Source: Yersinia bercovieri ATCC 43970
Lineage (GTDB): Bacteria; Pseudomonadota; Gammaproteobacteria; Enterobacterales; Enterobacteriaceae
DNA length: 64,000 nt
Reading direction: 5' to 3'
Assembly (NCBI RefSeq): GCF_013282745.1
Contig: NZ_CP054044.1
Coordinates: 3,410,001 to 3,474,000, forward strand
This document shows, piece after piece, positions 20,577 through 26,756 of this stretch. Below the pieces are notes generated by a model. It was not told the origin of the DNA. It was given only the letters and a program-made list of their open reading frames with translations, and made no database searches. Each line of letters starts with the position of its first letter. The first letter of the stretch is position 1. The position numbers were made by a program, and so were the translations under genes.

Positions 20577-20664
20577 GTCATCCCTCCATAGGGAGAGGTC
20601 GGTTCTCCCCTCATGGGGGTAGGTAGTCATCCCTACGGGGGGAGAGGTGGTTCCCCCCCCATAT
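20577..20664. repeat. Two tandem ~45-bp GC-rich hairpin repeats
   Basis: Two imperfect copies begin GTCATCCCT and contain GAGAGGT followed by GGTTC and a C-run (unit 1 at 20577-20624, unit 2 at 20625-20664). Each contains C-run/G-run stems (TCCCTCCATAGGGA; CCCCTCATGGGG; CCCTACGGGG). They stand out as G/C-rich islands in an AT-rich region. Confidence 0.65.
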
Positions 20665-20958
20665 CACCACTACTAGATTATAACTATATTAATACTAGAT
20701 CATTTAACTAAATCAGTTAAGACTGACTAAGGAATGAATGTTAATGAATGTATAGTTAGTCTCTTAGCATAATATTATGACCTTATAGACTACGTTAACA
20801 CTTCGTCCATAGGTCTGTGCCTATTGTTGTTATCTCGCTACCGCTCACCGATAACAAGACTGACAGGTAATAATCTGAACAGTTAAACGTTATGATAAGA
20901 CTATAACTTATTAACTATCATCTTATAACCTTCATCCCCAATCACTTTACACTATGGA

Positions 20959-20997
20959 CACTGTGCAAGCTGTTAGCTACCGTCGGTGCACAATGTA
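20959..20997. repeat. Inverted repeat in control region
   Basis: ACACTGTGCA is mirrored by TGCACAATGT 19 bases downstream, with 9 of 10 matching positions. Function unknown. Confidence 0.4.
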
Positions 20998-21258
20998 TGT
21001 ATATTATTAAATATCTTGCATGGTTTAGGTTTGTTAGTACATAGGCTTAAGATTATTGTTCTTTCTTCTTATTATTAAAAACGTTCTTCTAAAAGCCTAT
21101 TACATACTTTCCAGTTAGATTGGGTGTATAGCTGGTACAGCGTTACTGGAACACATTTATCTGTTATGGCTGAAAAAGTGATACTCACTTGGTTAGAGTG
21201 TTCTCAGCCATTACTCTTATAGTAGTGGCTTTTATTAAATAACAGAGAAACAGACAAC

Positions 21259-21294
21259 CTTATAGATAATCTTACAGACAGTCTTACAGATGGT
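21259..21294. repeat. Three contiguous 12-bp iteron-like repeats
   Basis: Units CTTATAGATAAT, CTTACAGACAGT and CTTACAGATGGT follow each other without gaps. The first five positions and the AGA core are nearly constant. Spacing close to one helical turn suggests protein binding on one face, as for replication initiators, but this is inference. Confidence 0.5.
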
Positions 21295-21364
21295 TTATCT
21301 GATATGCAAGGATAGAGGCAAGACTGAGAAGCAATTTTAAAGGCTAAAAGACGAGTTCTATTAA

Positions 21365-21384
21365 AAGACACCCTAACCTACAGC
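21365..21384. repeat. Dispersed repeat, copy 1
   Basis: The 17-base string AGACACCCTAACCTACAG occurs here and again at 23461-23478, the latter just before the first structured leader. The meaning is unknown; it may mark a duplicated control segment. Confidence 0.5.
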
Positions 21385-21548
21385 CTATCTACATGAAGGG
21401 CTAAAACAAGGGAGAATTACAAGAGATATACAGAGAGAATAAGCTGTGCAAGGTTTTACCTATTAATTACCCAGACCTCTTGTAAAACGATTTTATTTCT
21501 GTTATTGTAATATTGGATATATATAACAAAAATAACATGACTTATATA

Positions 21549-21580
21549 TTGACATTATTCCAAATCTGATGTATTATAAT
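21549..21580 (+). promoter_or_regulatory. Strong sigma-70 promoter for the rightward gene block
   Basis: A perfect -35 TTGACA (21549-21554) is followed by TATTAT at 17-bp spacing (21572-21577), overlapping TATAAT at 21575-21580. Start of transcription is expected near 21585, giving a ~110-nt leader before the first ORF. Confidence 0.7.
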
Positions 21581-21647
21581 AGTAGGAGCAAGAGAGTTTG
21601 TTTCTAAGATAGAAAGATAGTCAAATTAAAATAAATTAATCGTCTGA

Positions 21648-21673
21648 GGTCACCCAATAGAGGTGGCCTTTTT
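21648..21673 (+). terminator. Attenuator-like terminator in the leader of the rightward block
   Basis: GGTCACC pairs with GGTGGCC (one G-U pair) and is followed by TTTTT, between the promoter at 21549 and the first start codon at 21698. Placed inside a leader, it should reduce readthrough into the block unless relieved. Confidence 0.6.
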
Positions 21674-21697
21674 GCATTGAAATAAAGGAAAAAAATA

Positions 21698-21916
21698 ATG
21701 AAGAAAACTAAACAAACAGTTCGCAATACAGCAGAAGAAACATTAGCGGATATCCTTTCAGGGAAACTCGCATACTCAGCACTTCGAACTTACATTCAAC
21801 CTAGATCTGGTCTTAGTGCTTCGCGTAGGAACATGTACTCACAGGCCATCGTACTTTATAAAATGCACGTGTTAGAACAAAAGTTAAAAGAATTGCAAGA
21901 AGAAGCTAAACAATAA
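21698..21916 (+). CDS. Small basic protein, first gene of the rightward block
   Basis: A 72-residue, Lys/Arg-rich, mainly helical protein (MKKTKQTVRNTAEETLADIL) with a C-terminal coiled-coil-like helix (LEQKLKELQEEAKQ). AAAGGAAAAA provides the ribosome site. No family is recognised. A role as a DNA-binding regulator is plausible from size and charge. The following RHH gene starts 18 nt later. Confidence 0.6.
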   Translation: MKKTKQTVRNTAEETLADILSGKLAYSALRTYIQPRSGLSASRRNMYSQAIVLYKMHVLEQKLKELQEEAKQ

Positions 21917-21933
21917 TTAATCTCATTAGGAGC

Positions 21934-22104
21934 ATGAATATGCAAGTTGAACTGCCTAGAGAGCTGGTGCAGTGGTTAGATGATAACTACCCGAATAAAT
22001 CTAGACCAGCAGCAATAAAACATCTGATTAAACAAGCAATGACTAAAGCAAACAACGATAACTCCAACGATAGGGGAAACAATGACAGAGAACAACAACA
22101 ATAA
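21934..22104 (+). CDS. Ribbon-helix-helix DNA-binding protein (56 aa)
   Basis: This short gene begins MNMQVELPRELVQWLDDNYP and continues with SRPAAIKHLIKQAM: an N-terminal beta-strand and two helices as in Arc/MetJ/CopG proteins. A good TTAGGAG precedes the ATG. The tail is Asn/Asp-rich and ends in three CAA codons before TAA. The 3' end overlaps the start of the next gene by 23 bases in another frame, so the two are probably translationally coupled. A role as autorepressor or copy-number regulator is inferred from the fold. Confidence 0.7.
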   Translation: MNMQVELPRELVQWLDDNYPNKSRPAAIKHLIKQAMTKANNDNSNDRGNNDREQQQ

Positions 22105-22813
22105 TAATGTAAGAACCTTTTCTAAAAACTATACTGATGTTAGCTCTATTCAACATATTATTATAAACGGAGAAAAGAAGTTATTCGGCTGGTCACTTAA
22201 ATTTCTTTATGGCTACTTATTAACATTTCAAGAGAATACTGGTGGTGCTGTTTATCCAAGTGAAAAGCGAATAGCAGAGGATTTAGGTGCGGGGATCAAA
22301 ACAATCAGTAAACATTTAAAAGGACTTGAGGAACTCGGTCTTGTTAAGAAAGAATCTCGGAAAGGCCTTTCAAACATTTACTATGTTTTAGATATTAATG
22401 AAGTAGTAGGATTCAAAACAGACCTGACAGGCCAGCTAAAAGGCACACGCTATGAACGTGCAGAACAGCCATTAGAGCAGGTTAAGCAGTTAACCAATGC
22501 AAAGGTACAGCCTAAGCCTGTAAGTGCCTTTATAGAAGCAAAATCACAGGCTAACAAAGTCTCTGATAATGAAGCAGTGAACGAAAGCTTAAAAGTAGAA
22601 GAAATAGCCATTAAAGAAATAGAACAGATAAAAGAAAAACCTATAGAAATTTATTCACCAAAGCACAATGAAGATGAAGACGATCTCCCGGATTTTGCAA
22701 GGTCAGATTATAAGTATGTTGCAGTTGTTAAGAAGCCTGAGCCTAAACAATACTATTATCCAGATATAGGTCATCAATCTGGTAATTGTGATCATATACC
22801 TGAACCATTCTAA
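22082..22813 (+). CDS. Winged-helix DNA-binding protein, replication-initiator-like
   Basis: A 243-residue protein with a run of six Asn near the N-terminus, then a helix-turn-helix 36-type winged helix of the kind found in phage and plasmid replication proteins (GYLLTFQENTGGAVYPSEKR, IAEDLGAGIKTISKHLKGLE, ELGLVKKESRKGLSNIYYVL; about residues 50-105). The rest is a charged, Glu/Lys-rich, probably disordered tail ending in HIPEPF. The ATG at 22082 is preceded by AGGGGAAAC. The frame continues after its TAA stop into the next ORF without a shift, so the two could originally have been one protein of 345 residues. A role in replication initiation or transcription control is inferred. Confidence 0.65.
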   Translation: MTENNNNNNVRTFSKNYTDVSSIQHIIINGEKKLFGWSLKFLYGYLLTFQENTGGAVYPSEKRIAEDLGAGIKTISKHLKGLEELGLVKKESRKGLSNIYYVLDINEVVGFKTDLTGQLKGTRYERAEQPLEQVKQLTNAKVQPKPVSAFIEAKSQANKVSDNEAVNESLKVEEIAIKEIEQIKEKPIEIYSPKHNEDEDDLPDFARSDYKYVAVVKKPEPKQYYYPDIGHQSGNCDHIPEPF

Positions 22814-22825
22814 ATAGGGGGTGTT

Positions 22826-23119
22826 ATTCGTACATGCAATATTGAACGTGTTAAGAGCTATAACGATTGTGTAAATAACCAAATAAAACAACCAAACTCC
22901 TTGTACTATGCACTGACAGCAGCAGAGATAAAGCACATAAAGAATAAACGGAAGAAACCTTTAAAAATCACTCAAGACTCTGTGGACTATATTGAGGGTG
23001 GTTACTATCAAAAAGACTATGCAAACATTCCTCATTTAGGCTGGTTATATTTCAATAAGCGCGACCAGTACGAGTTAAACGAACATCAGGCAGGTATATG
23101 GGTTCCAGTTCACGAATAG
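22826..23119 (+). CDS. Unknown protein in frame with the preceding gene; unusual start
   Basis: Open from the TAA at 22811 to 23119, in the same frame as the preceding winged-helix gene. The coding-looking sequence starts before the first TTG at 22901 (segment RTCNIERVKSYNDCVNNQ). No ATG or GTG is available; an ATT at 22826 lies 7 nt after AGGGGGT. Options are an ATT start, the TTG start at 22901 giving 72 residues (MYYALTAAEIKHIKNKRKK), or readthrough of TAA. The end is aromatic-rich (GWLYFNKRDQYEL...GIWVPVHE). No family is recognised. It might be a broken C-terminal domain of the upstream protein. Confidence 0.5.
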   Translation: MRTCNIERVKSYNDCVNNQIKQPNSLYYALTAAEIKHIKNKRKKPLKITQDSVDYIEGGYYQKDYANIPHLGWLYFNKRDQYELNEHQAGIWVPVHE

Positions 23120-23131
23120 AGGGATCATAAA

Positions 23132-23278
23132 ATGAAGAAGAAATTAGTTATAGAATTGGAAAGCTACCAGTATCAACTACTACTAAAACAGTGCAATGCT
23201 CGTGGGTGGTCAATTAGTGGTTATTTAGTGTGGGTAGCACAACAAGAATCAAAGAGAATTGAACAGGAGGTGAATTGA
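23132..23278 (+). CDS. Tiny ribbon-helix-helix-like protein (48 aa)
   Basis: Begins MKKKLVIELESYQYQLLLKQ, followed by ARGWSISGYLVWVAQQESKR: a beta-strand and two helices consistent with an RHH fold. GAGGGATC precedes the ATG. Its stop codon overlaps the TTG start of the next gene (four bases shared), indicating translational coupling. Confidence 0.5.
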   Translation: MKKKLVIELESYQYQLLLKQCNARGWSISGYLVWVAQQESKRIEQEVN

Positions 23279-23460
23279 TTAATAAATATCTAATTTTACT
23301 CTTCACCATTTTTTTATGCTTTGCAGTATCTTTATATTTATATCCGATTTACCTAATACCAATCATAACAAGTCAATTTGAAATGGCTGTACTCCTGTTT
23401 ATGCTGATTAGCCCTTGCTACAGAAGCAATAACGCAAGCTGTGAGAAGACTTCTCTATAA
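23275..23460 (+). CDS. Small membrane protein (TTG start)
   Basis: A 61-residue protein starting at TTG directly after a strong AGGAGG; no other start fits that site. It has two hydrophobic segments (LILLFTIFLCFAVSLYLYPI and MAVLLFMLISPCY) and a short polar tail. The size and topology resemble small holins or membrane modulators, but no family can be assigned. Confidence 0.5.
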   Translation: MINKYLILLFTIFLCFAVSLYLYPIYLIPIITSQFEMAVLLFMLISPCYRSNNASCEKTSL

Positions 23461-23478
23461 AGACACCCTAACCTACAG
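23461..23478. repeat. Dispersed repeat, copy 2
   Basis: Second copy of AGACACCCTAACCTACAG, first seen at 21365. It is followed by a hairpin CACCG/CGGTG (23502-23530). Confidence 0.5.
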
Positions 23479-23551
23479 GGTATACCCTAACTCGATTAAA
23501 ACACCGTGTTCGCTCCGTCAGAATGCGGTGATATAAAAACAACAAACAATG

Positions 23552-23594
23552 CCACTGACGTGGTACTAACAACTGTTAGCATTCGCAGAGCGAA
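23552..23594 (+). promoter_or_regulatory. Three-hairpin RNA leader, copy R1
   Basis: Stem 1 CCAC/GTGG with loop TGAC, stem 2 CTAAC/GTTAG with loop AACT, stem 3 TTCGC/GCGAA with loop AGA, arranged back to back. Flanked on both sides by unstructured A/C/T-rich tracts (AACAACAAAC before; AACAACAATAATAATAAT after). It ends 32 nt before the ATG of the 109-residue gene. Compared with R2-R4, stem bases differ by compensatory changes while the loops are kept. Confidence 0.85.
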
Positions 23595-23625
23595 CAACAA
23601 TAATAATAATAAAAGGAAACTACTT

Positions 23626-23955
23626 ATGATGTACTTTTTGAAAAAACAAAAACAGAAAAGATTATTGAAGAAAGCCGATAAAGTAATTTCTGAATTAGAA
23701 AGTGTCTACCTTAATCCAGATTATTTCATGGAGGGTACTGGTGATATCAACCTAATCGAACTTATGCAGTGGACTGACACTAAATTAGATACTATGGCAG
23801 CTTGTATTGAACCAATAGAAAAATTTATTATAGAGCATCATCCTGAACTAATTACAAGAGCAAACTTAGTTGGCCGTATCACACTCATAACCGCAGAAAA
23901 AATTATGAAAGAATTCCAAGATGAGTTAGCAGGGATGGGCAATATCCTTGCATAA
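23626..23955 (+). CDS. Unknown helical protein behind leader R1
   Basis: 109 residues from the ATG at 23626 (or 23629), with AAAAGGAAAC as ribosome site; a longer frame from 23506 would run through the RNA leader and lacks a ribosome site. The N-terminus is strongly basic (FLKKQKQKRLLKKADKV), the remainder mostly acidic and helical (ELESVYLNPDYF, LIELMQWTDTKLDTM). No family is recognised. Sharing the leader with the capsid genes suggests coordinated late expression and perhaps a scaffold- or capsid-related role, which is inference. Confidence 0.6.
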   Translation: MMYFLKKQKQKRLLKKADKVISELESVYLNPDYFMEGTGDINLIELMQWTDTKLDTMAACIEPIEKFIIEHHPELITRANLVGRITLITAEKIMKEFQDELAGMGNILA

Positions 23956-24006
23956 GAAGAATATTAAAATAAATAAGAAATAACTGCAAATAATCACCAC
24001 AATATA

Positions 24007-24035
24007 TTGTAGTCACCCCTGAAAAATGCTATAAT
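24007..24035 (+). promoter_or_regulatory. Promoter of candidate non-coding RNA
   Basis: TTGTAG and a consensus TATAAT (24030-24035) are separated by exactly 17 bases. The expected start is near 24042. Confidence 0.55.
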
Positions 24036-24041
24036 ATAGAT

Positions 24042-24357
24042 ATAGAGGAATAATTTGAAACTCATTACCACGAATAATAAGTAGCCATAAGAATTCCTCT
24101 CCTTAAATTATTAACGAAAGTTTTGTGCCAACTTAATATTTCGTAATCTAATGCATCATCTTCTGGGCAGTTCCTTGTGATTCAGCACCACATTGCCAGA
24201 AGGTGACATTTCTTAAGTGTTCTTATATATACCCTGAAAGAATATTTAATAAATGATACGCTCTCCATCGTACATTTCTCTGATAATCTGATTTCATTGT
24301 TTACTTCCTTGTTGTTTGTGTTGTAAGAAACCCTGCTTTTCTGGAGTGGGGTTTTTT
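24042..24357 (+). ncRNA. Candidate ~315-nt structured non-coding RNA
   Basis: A transcription unit without a reading frame: promoter at 24007-24035 and a rho-independent terminator at 24328-24357 (AAACCCTGC/GTGGGGTTT plus T-tract). Internal complementarities include AGAGGAAT/ATTCCTCT (24044-24051 with 24093-24100), a competing AATAATTT/AAATTATT, ACGAAA/TTTCGT (24114-24119 with 24139-24144), and CTTCTGGGCA/TGCCAGAAG (24160-24169 with 24194-24202). It lies between the R1 gene and the capsid gene block. Not similar to an RNA family that I can name. Confidence 0.5.
24328..24357 (+). terminator. Rho-independent terminator of the candidate RNA
   Basis: AAACCCTGC pairs with GTGGGGTTT (two wobble pairs) around a nine-base loop, followed by a T-run. 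Confidence 0.75.
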
Positions 24358-24434
24358 ATTACCTTCTAACTACAGTAAAATGCAGGCAATTAAATCATGC
24401 ACTTATCAAAGTAACTATCAAAGTGACTTTCATA

Positions 24435-24537
24435 CACTTTCAAATGCTTCTTGTCGTTGATTTGACTATTCATGATTATTGTATTCTCTAAATCTAATAC
24501 ATCTTATTAAGTCAACGACAAGGGGAATTTCAAAGTG
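24435..24537. repeat. Large inverted repeat with 26-bp arms
   Basis: Arms 24435-24460 and 24512-24537 are mirror images about position 24486: 22 of 26 positions are complementary as DNA, and two of the four others form G-U pairs in RNA. Outer part CACTTT/AAAGTG, inner part CTTGTCGTTGA/TCAACGACAAG. The 51-base loop is AT-rich. It lies between a terminator and the start of the 81-residue gene, in the place where other genes of the block have the three-hairpin leader. Confidence 0.75.
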
Positions 24538-24563
24538 CTATAACAAATATAAGGAATAACCAT

Positions 24564-24809
24564 ATGGCAACAAGTAGTAAGAAGTACAAAATCACATATT
24601 ACTCTGATGATATGGAACTGCTAAACAAAATGGCATTCATCGCAAAACAGTTTGATATTAAATCGGACTCCCTTGGCAAGGCTGATCTCCTGAAAAGCAG
24701 TGCTGTTGTACTGAATGAAGACCATGAGGATTTTAATAAATCAGCACGGCAAGAAAGTAATGATCAGCTTTTACGAGCCATCAAAGCAAAATACAAACAA
24801 CAACAATAA
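24564..24809 (+). CDS. Unknown small protein preceding the decoration gene
   Basis: An 81-residue, charged and mostly helical protein (MATSSKKYKITYYSDDMELL) with AAGGAATAACC upstream as ribosome site. The last three codons are CAA CAA CAA before TAA, which form part of the A/C-rich tract leading into leader R2. No family is recognised. Its place directly before decoration and capsid genes suggests a head-morphogenesis role such as scaffold, but nothing in the sequence proves it. Confidence 0.6.
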   Translation: MATSSKKYKITYYSDDMELLNKMAFIAKQFDIKSDSLGKADLLKSSAVVLNEDHEDFNKSARQESNDQLLRAIKAKYKQQQ

Positions 24810-24811
24810 TG

Positions 24812-24856
24812 CTCACTAACGTGAGTGCTGACAGTTGTCAGCATTTGCAGAGCAAA
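24812..24856 (+). promoter_or_regulatory. Three-hairpin RNA leader, copy R2
   Basis: Stem 1 CTCAC/GTGAG with loop TAAC, stem 2 GCTGAC/GTCAGC with loop AGTT, stem 3 TTTGC/GCAAA with loop AGA. It starts two bases after the preceding stop codon and ends 18 nt before the decoration-protein ATG; AGAAGGAAAT is the ribosome site between. Confidence 0.9.
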
Positions 24857-24874
24857 CAATAGAAGGAAATAATA

Positions 24875-25213
24875 ATGACTATTCCAACATTTAAAGAAAT
24901 TAAAAATGAAGGCGACGTCCTCGCGTATCAGGGCGACGATGTATTCTCAAAAGGCTTCCATACTTTCACTACTCTTGCAGTAGATTTAGAGCCGGGCAGT
25001 GTGGTTAAAGCAGATGGCTCTGCACTGGTTGCAGCAGCTACTACAGGCGATGTTGTAGTTAGCTTGGACTATGCAAAAGCAGGTAGCAATGTACGGATTC
25101 GTACTGTAGGTGTTTTAGCTGTTATCAAAGAAGGCAGTTTAATCACTTCAACTGGTGGCCTTGATAACGCGAAACAACTGCTTCAAGCAAGCGGCTTTGT
25201 ACGAATTCAATAA
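24875..25213 (+). CDS. Lambda gpD-like head decoration protein
   Basis: A 112-residue protein, almost the length of lambda gpD (110). The beta-rich body has the family-like pattern of a flexible N-terminus, then LEPGSVVKADGSALV, a GDVVVSLDYAKAGSNVRIRT strand pair and GVLAVIKEG. Such proteins form trimers on HK97-fold capsids and stabilise them at expansion. Its position directly before the capsid gene matches lambda D-E order. Assignment is by size, composition and context rather than by strong residue identity. Expression is probably governed by leader R2. Confidence 0.65.
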   Translation: MTIPTFKEIKNEGDVLAYQGDDVFSKGFHTFTTLAVDLEPGSVVKADGSALVAAATTGDVVVSLDYAKAGSNVRIRTVGVLAVIKEGSLITSTGGLDNAKQLLQASGFVRIQ

Positions 25214-25236
25214 TAAAAACAATAACAAACAATATG

Positions 25237-25280
25237 CTTACTCCGTAAGTGCTGACAACTGTCAGCATTCGCAGAGCGAA
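25237..25280 (+). promoter_or_regulatory. Three-hairpin RNA leader, copy R3
   Basis: Stem 1 CTTAC/GTAAG with loop TCC, stem 2 GCTGAC/GTCAGC with loop AACT, stem 3 TTCGC/GCGAA with loop AGA. Preceded by an AAC/AAT-rich tract and followed by an AT-rich tract and AATAAGGAAAT, 30 nt before the capsid ATG. Confidence 0.9.
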
Positions 25281-25310
25281 CAATTATAAAAATAATAAGG
25301 AAATAACCCT

Positions 25311-26363
25311 ATGCCAATTCTTTCATCGATGAACTCCCAGACCCCTAATCAGGTAGTAGACCTGTCAAACTCATTCCATCTGATTCCTAGCCCTAATTAC
25401 TTGTTGCAGAATTTGAAACTGTTCTCATTTGATCCGTCTACCACACGTAGTACATCCCTAGATTATTTGGTAGAGACCAACAACTATGTAGACCGAGAGA
25501 CAACTCGATACGGTACGGATATGAACACCTCTATCCTGCCACGCATGACTAACTATGAGATTGAAATTCCTCATTTTTATCGTCAAGATGAAGTGACACC
25601 AGAAGCTTTCCAATCGCGCCGCCGATTTGGTAGCAGTGCCGAATTAGACGCAAATAGTGTGGTCATTAGCTACCTTGAGGCTCACTCAATTGCTTATCAC
25701 GCAACTAGAGAACGTTTGTTAGCGAAAGCACTCTTTAAAAACACTGTAGATGCAACTAATACTCGAAACCCAAATATTAATTGGGAAGATACTTTTGGTT
25801 CACAACAGCAGGTTGATACTGTTGATTTAGCAAATGCTAATACGGATGTGCCTGAGTTTTTGGACAGCGTTATGATTAAGCTGCGTAGTGCACTGGGTAG
25901 CCTTGCTGTTAGCCAAACGGACACTCTTGTTTTCTGTGGTAGTAGTTTCTATTCCAAAATTCGATTCCATCCATCTGTGAAAGAATTGTATACATTCACC
26001 AGCGCGGCAGATAATGGCAACAATATTATCACTAATTACCGTGAGGCTGGGAATATGCCGGGTATCTCCATGTTCCGCTTTATGGATATGACCTTTATCA
26101 GAGTGCCGGATGATAGTGTGTATTCTGTAGGTGCAGACGAATGTTATTTTGTACCTAAGTTCTCAGAACTGGCTAACCCATTCCGTGCAATCTATGGCCC
26201 TGCAAGCCGTCATATGGATGTAGCACAAATGGCCCTACAGAAAGTATTTAGTTATGCCACCCGTGACCAAATGCAAATGGTATCCGTTCATAATGAATAT
26301 AGTCTTCTGCCAGTAAGCCAATTACCGAGCGTGATTGTGAAGGTAACAAACACAACAGCGTAA
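25311..26363 (+). CDS. Major capsid protein, lambda gpE-like HK97 fold
   Basis: 350 residues (lambda gpE is 341). The order of features fits the Phage_cap_E family: N-terminal extended segment with LKLFSFDPSTTRSTSLDYLV, the ETNNYVDRETTRYGTDMN stretch, LPRMTNYEIEIPHFYRQDEV, the long spine-helix region with EAHSIAYHATRERLLAKALF, and a C-terminal domain with FRAIYGPASRHMDV and VHNEYSLLPVSQLPSVIVKV. No protease domain or scaffold is fused, so maturation would need other factors or none. Followed by a small membrane protein whose ATG overlaps the capsid stop codon. Confidence 0.75.
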   Translation: MPILSSMNSQTPNQVVDLSNSFHLIPSPNYLLQNLKLFSFDPSTTRSTSLDYLVETNNYVDRETTRYGTDMNTSILPRMTNYEIEIPHFYRQDEVTPEAFQSRRRFGSSAELDANSVVISYLEAHSIAYHATRERLLAKALFKNTVDATNTRNPNINWEDTFGSQQQVDTVDLANANTDVPEFLDSVMIKLRSALGSLAVSQTDTLVFCGSSFYSKIRFHPSVKELYTFTSAADNGNNIITNYREAGNMPGISMFRFMDMTFIRVPDDSVYSVGADECYFVPKFSELANPFRAIYGPASRHMDVAQMALQKVFSYATRDQMQMVSVHNEYSLLPVSQLPSVIVKVTNTTA

Positions 26364-26488
26364 TGAGGTATATTAGAGGGCTATTACGAGCCCTCTATCC
26401 CACTATATTTATTGCACTATTATTTTATTTTGGATTCTACTTACCTCCAATATTCCTTTTACTAATTATCCAACTTATAGAAAGATAG
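26363..26488 (+). CDS. 41-residue membrane peptide overlapping the capsid stop
   Basis: The ATG shares its A with the last base of the capsid TAA codon (TAATG), a typical translational-coupling arrangement. The peptide is MRYIRGLLRALYPTIFIALL followed by a second hydrophobic run (FYFGFYLPPIFLLLIIQLIE). One or two membrane passes. Its early codons also form a strong RNA hairpin (AGAGGGCT/AGCCCTCT, 26374-26396). Could be a holin-like or anchoring peptide; unassigned. Confidence 0.5.
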   Translation: MRYIRGLLRALYPTIFIALLFYFGFYLPPIFLLLIIQLIER

Positions 26489-26501
26489 AGGGTTAAACAT
26501 T

Positions 26502-26690
26502 ATGATTGTCACGCTTGAACGCAGTGATTCACAACGGGTAATTAAGCGATTAACCAATGCACAGGTCTTAGATATTCTGAATCTTAGAGCGTTGGCAAAA
26601 GTATTTAATTTGAACGAGAGCACTCTACATTATCGCCTTCGTAATGGCTATTCACTTGAGGACGCCCTTACAGAACCACTTAACAAATAA
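26502..26690 (+). CDS. Small helix-turn-helix-like protein
   Basis: A 62-residue protein (MIVTLERSDSQRVIKRLTNA) with a helix-turn-helix-like segment LRALAKVFNLNESTLHYRLRNGYS, reminiscent of small phage regulators. It is followed at once by a strong terminator, so it closes the decoration-capsid transcription unit. Confidence 0.55.
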   Translation: MIVTLERSDSQRVIKRLTNAQVLDILNLRALAKVFNLNESTLHYRLRNGYSLEDALTEPLNK

Positions 26691-26719
26691 GCCAGCCTTA
26701 AACCGCTGGCTATTTTTTT
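26690..26719 (+). terminator. Rho-independent terminator closing the capsid unit
   Basis: AGCCAGC/GCTGGCT stem followed by seven T, starting at the stop codon of the preceding gene. Confidence 0.85.
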
Positions 26720-26756
26720 ATAAAAAATAGAGCAAACGGAAATAATAACAACAATG

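Larger units (their letters stand above)
20501..21697. other. 1.2-kb non-coding control region of the element
   Basis: No supported gene on either strand. It contains tandem GC-rich hairpins (20577-20664), a hairpin with arms around TGTGCA/TGCACA (20959-20997), three contiguous 12-bp repeats (21259-21294), a strong promoter (21549) and an attenuator-like hairpin (21648). Divergent transcription leaves from both ends. A replication origin or packaging signal could be here, by position. Confidence 0.6.

Noticed and set aside
23506..23955. Long 149-codon version of the R1 gene starting at GTG 23506
   Set aside because: It would translate the three-hairpin leader and lacks a ribosome site; the ATG at 23626 has AAAAGGA upstream.
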